Source: Alphaproteobacteria bacterium (GTDB taxonomy: Bacteria; Pseudomonadota; Alphaproteobacteria; Rhizobiales; Xanthobacteraceae). From it: a stretch of 6,394 nucleotides of DNA. The stretch is from assembly GCA_005883115.1 (NCBI GenBank), contig VAZQ01000313.1, positions 1,864 to 8,257 on the forward strand. The letters are read 5' to 3'. Of this stretch, positions 5,820 through 6,394 are shown piece after piece (position 1 is the first letter of the stretch; every line of letters starts with the position of its first letter). The position numbers were made by a program, and so were the translations under genes. The notes below the pieces were generated by a model that saw only the letters and a program-made list of their open reading frames with translations, did not search any database and had not been told where the DNA came from.

Positions 5820-6214
5820 TCAATCTTCACACGAGCGACCAAATTGGGAAAGCCCTTCCTGCAGATGCTCGGGCAACAAGGGCAGCCCGAGCAGATAGGC
5901 AGCGATGCGCTCGCGCGCGCGGCCTCGCTGCGAAGTTCTTGCCACTCGTCGATGGAAGCATCGCCCCGGCCGAGCCACGTTAAGGCAATGAGATCGACCT
6001 GCTCGTCCTCATCGAGCGCGCCAATGAATGCCGTCAGCTCTTCGTAGACCGGATCGTCGGGTTGGTCCTCGAGCACATCGACCATCCGGTCGTCGGCTGC
6101 ATTGGATCCGGGTTCCGGATCAGCGACGACATCCTTGGCCTCGAACTGGCGGGCCTTGACGATGACGTAGCAGACCTTCTCGGGTGAGATCGATAAAGTC
6201 GAGGTCTCGTCCAT
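5820..6214 (-). pseudogene. DUF3775-like gene disrupted by a frameshift
   Basis: Function of the family is unknown. From the ATG at 6214 (GAGG 7 nt upstream) the protein begins MDETSTLSISPEKVCYVIV and carries the conserved acidic middle with DDPVYEEL and LDEDEQVDLIALTWLGRG (to about residue 83), then WQELRSEAAR, where the family match stops. After residue R100 (codon 5915-5917) the open frame turns into Cys/Ser/Arg-rich sequence with no family character and runs on to 5702, overlapping the nfeD start. In another frame, starting at the GAG at 5912-5910, the sequence reads ERIAAYLLGLPLLPEHLQEG and then a short tail to a TGA at 5820-5822. That is the C-terminal part expected for DUF3775. The break lies in a GC-alternating run (5913-5920), so either a natural indel or a sequencing error is possible. 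Whole-gene extent and family are inferred from memory of DUF3775; the frame switch is seen directly. Confidence 0.8.
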
Positions 6215-6254
6215 GCTCCCACCTCGGGATTGCCGCCCAAAGCTCGGTGAGCCA

Positions 6255-6270
6255 GCCAACGCTTGTTGGC
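6255..6270 (-). other. Short hairpin upstream of the DUF3775-like gene
   Basis: GCCAAC (6255-6260), loop gctt, GTTGGC (6265-6270) make a perfect 6-bp stem, 40 bp upstream of the ATG at 6214. A second 5-bp GC stem with a 6-nt loop lies at 6329-6344 (GCCCG/CGGGC). Both fall in the 180-bp stretch 6215-6394, in which I see no gene. They may be leader structures or chance; there is no T-run to support termination. Confidence 0.2.
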
Positions 6271-6394
6271 CTTCAAACATTGATCTTGCCGGAATAGTTC
6301 CAGTGCATCGTCCAGGATCGGCCACTCTGCCCGGCTTATCGGGCGCTATCACGCGACGCTTTTGGCTCAACCGGCCGCATCAGCGGTCACGCCA

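Noticed and set aside
6215..6394. Possible coding sequence upstream of the DUF3775-like gene on the minus strand (a frame reading LDDALELFRQD then KANKRWLAHRALGG)
   Set aside because: Part of it looks protein-like, but a stop lies closely upstream, there is no clear start with a ribosome binding site, and it crosses the DUF3775 start in the wrong frame. It could be a remnant but is not supported.

Overview
The window looks like a piece of chromosome from a GC-rich alphaproteobacterium, most likely a member of the Hyphomicrobiales (Bradyrhizobium/Xanthobacteraceae-like). This rests on base composition, Shine-Dalgarno-led ATG/GTG starts, and protein types I recognise from that group: a DUF3775-like protein, an RNase Z-like MBL protein, an NfeD protease with a slipin, and small lineage-type hypothetical proteins. 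I made the assignment by reading; no database search was possible. I saw no rRNA, tRNA, CRISPR array, transposase or phage gene.

Layout. (1) Positions 32-667 hold two small divergent genes, a 62-aa four-cysteine protein (minus) and a 75-aa helical protein (plus). Between them lie a palindrome against one ribosome binding site and a strong hairpin over the other. (2) Positions 693-2208 hold a tight minus-strand pair: an AbiEii/DUF6036-like nucleotidyltransferase followed 4 bp later by a calcineurin-like metallophosphoesterase. (3) Divergent from that pair, 2340-3344 (plus) encodes an MBL-fold protein of the RNase Z type, with a perfect 18-bp in-frame tandem duplication near its N-terminus. (4) Positions 3513-5717 (minus) hold a two-gene membrane proteostasis operon, an NfeD-type ClpP-class serine protease and a slipin (stomatin/SPFH) protein, each with a clear ribosome binding site. 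(5) Positions 5820-6214 (minus) hold a DUF3775-like gene broken by a frameshift in a GC-repeat run; its conserved C-terminus is intact but in another frame.

How the parts may work together. NfeD and slipin are a known partner pair: the protease acts on, or with, the stomatin homologue in the membrane. The nucleotidyltransferase and phosphoesterase are plausibly co-translated and may be a modify/reverse pair, but their substrate is unknown. Their position next to an RNase Z-like gene makes a tRNA 3'-end link imaginable, though this is speculation. Most of the rest reads as ordinary chromosome. The points most worth checking are the DUF3775 frameshift, the RBS-sequestering hairpin, the nucleotidyltransferase-phosphoesterase pair and the RNase Z duplication.
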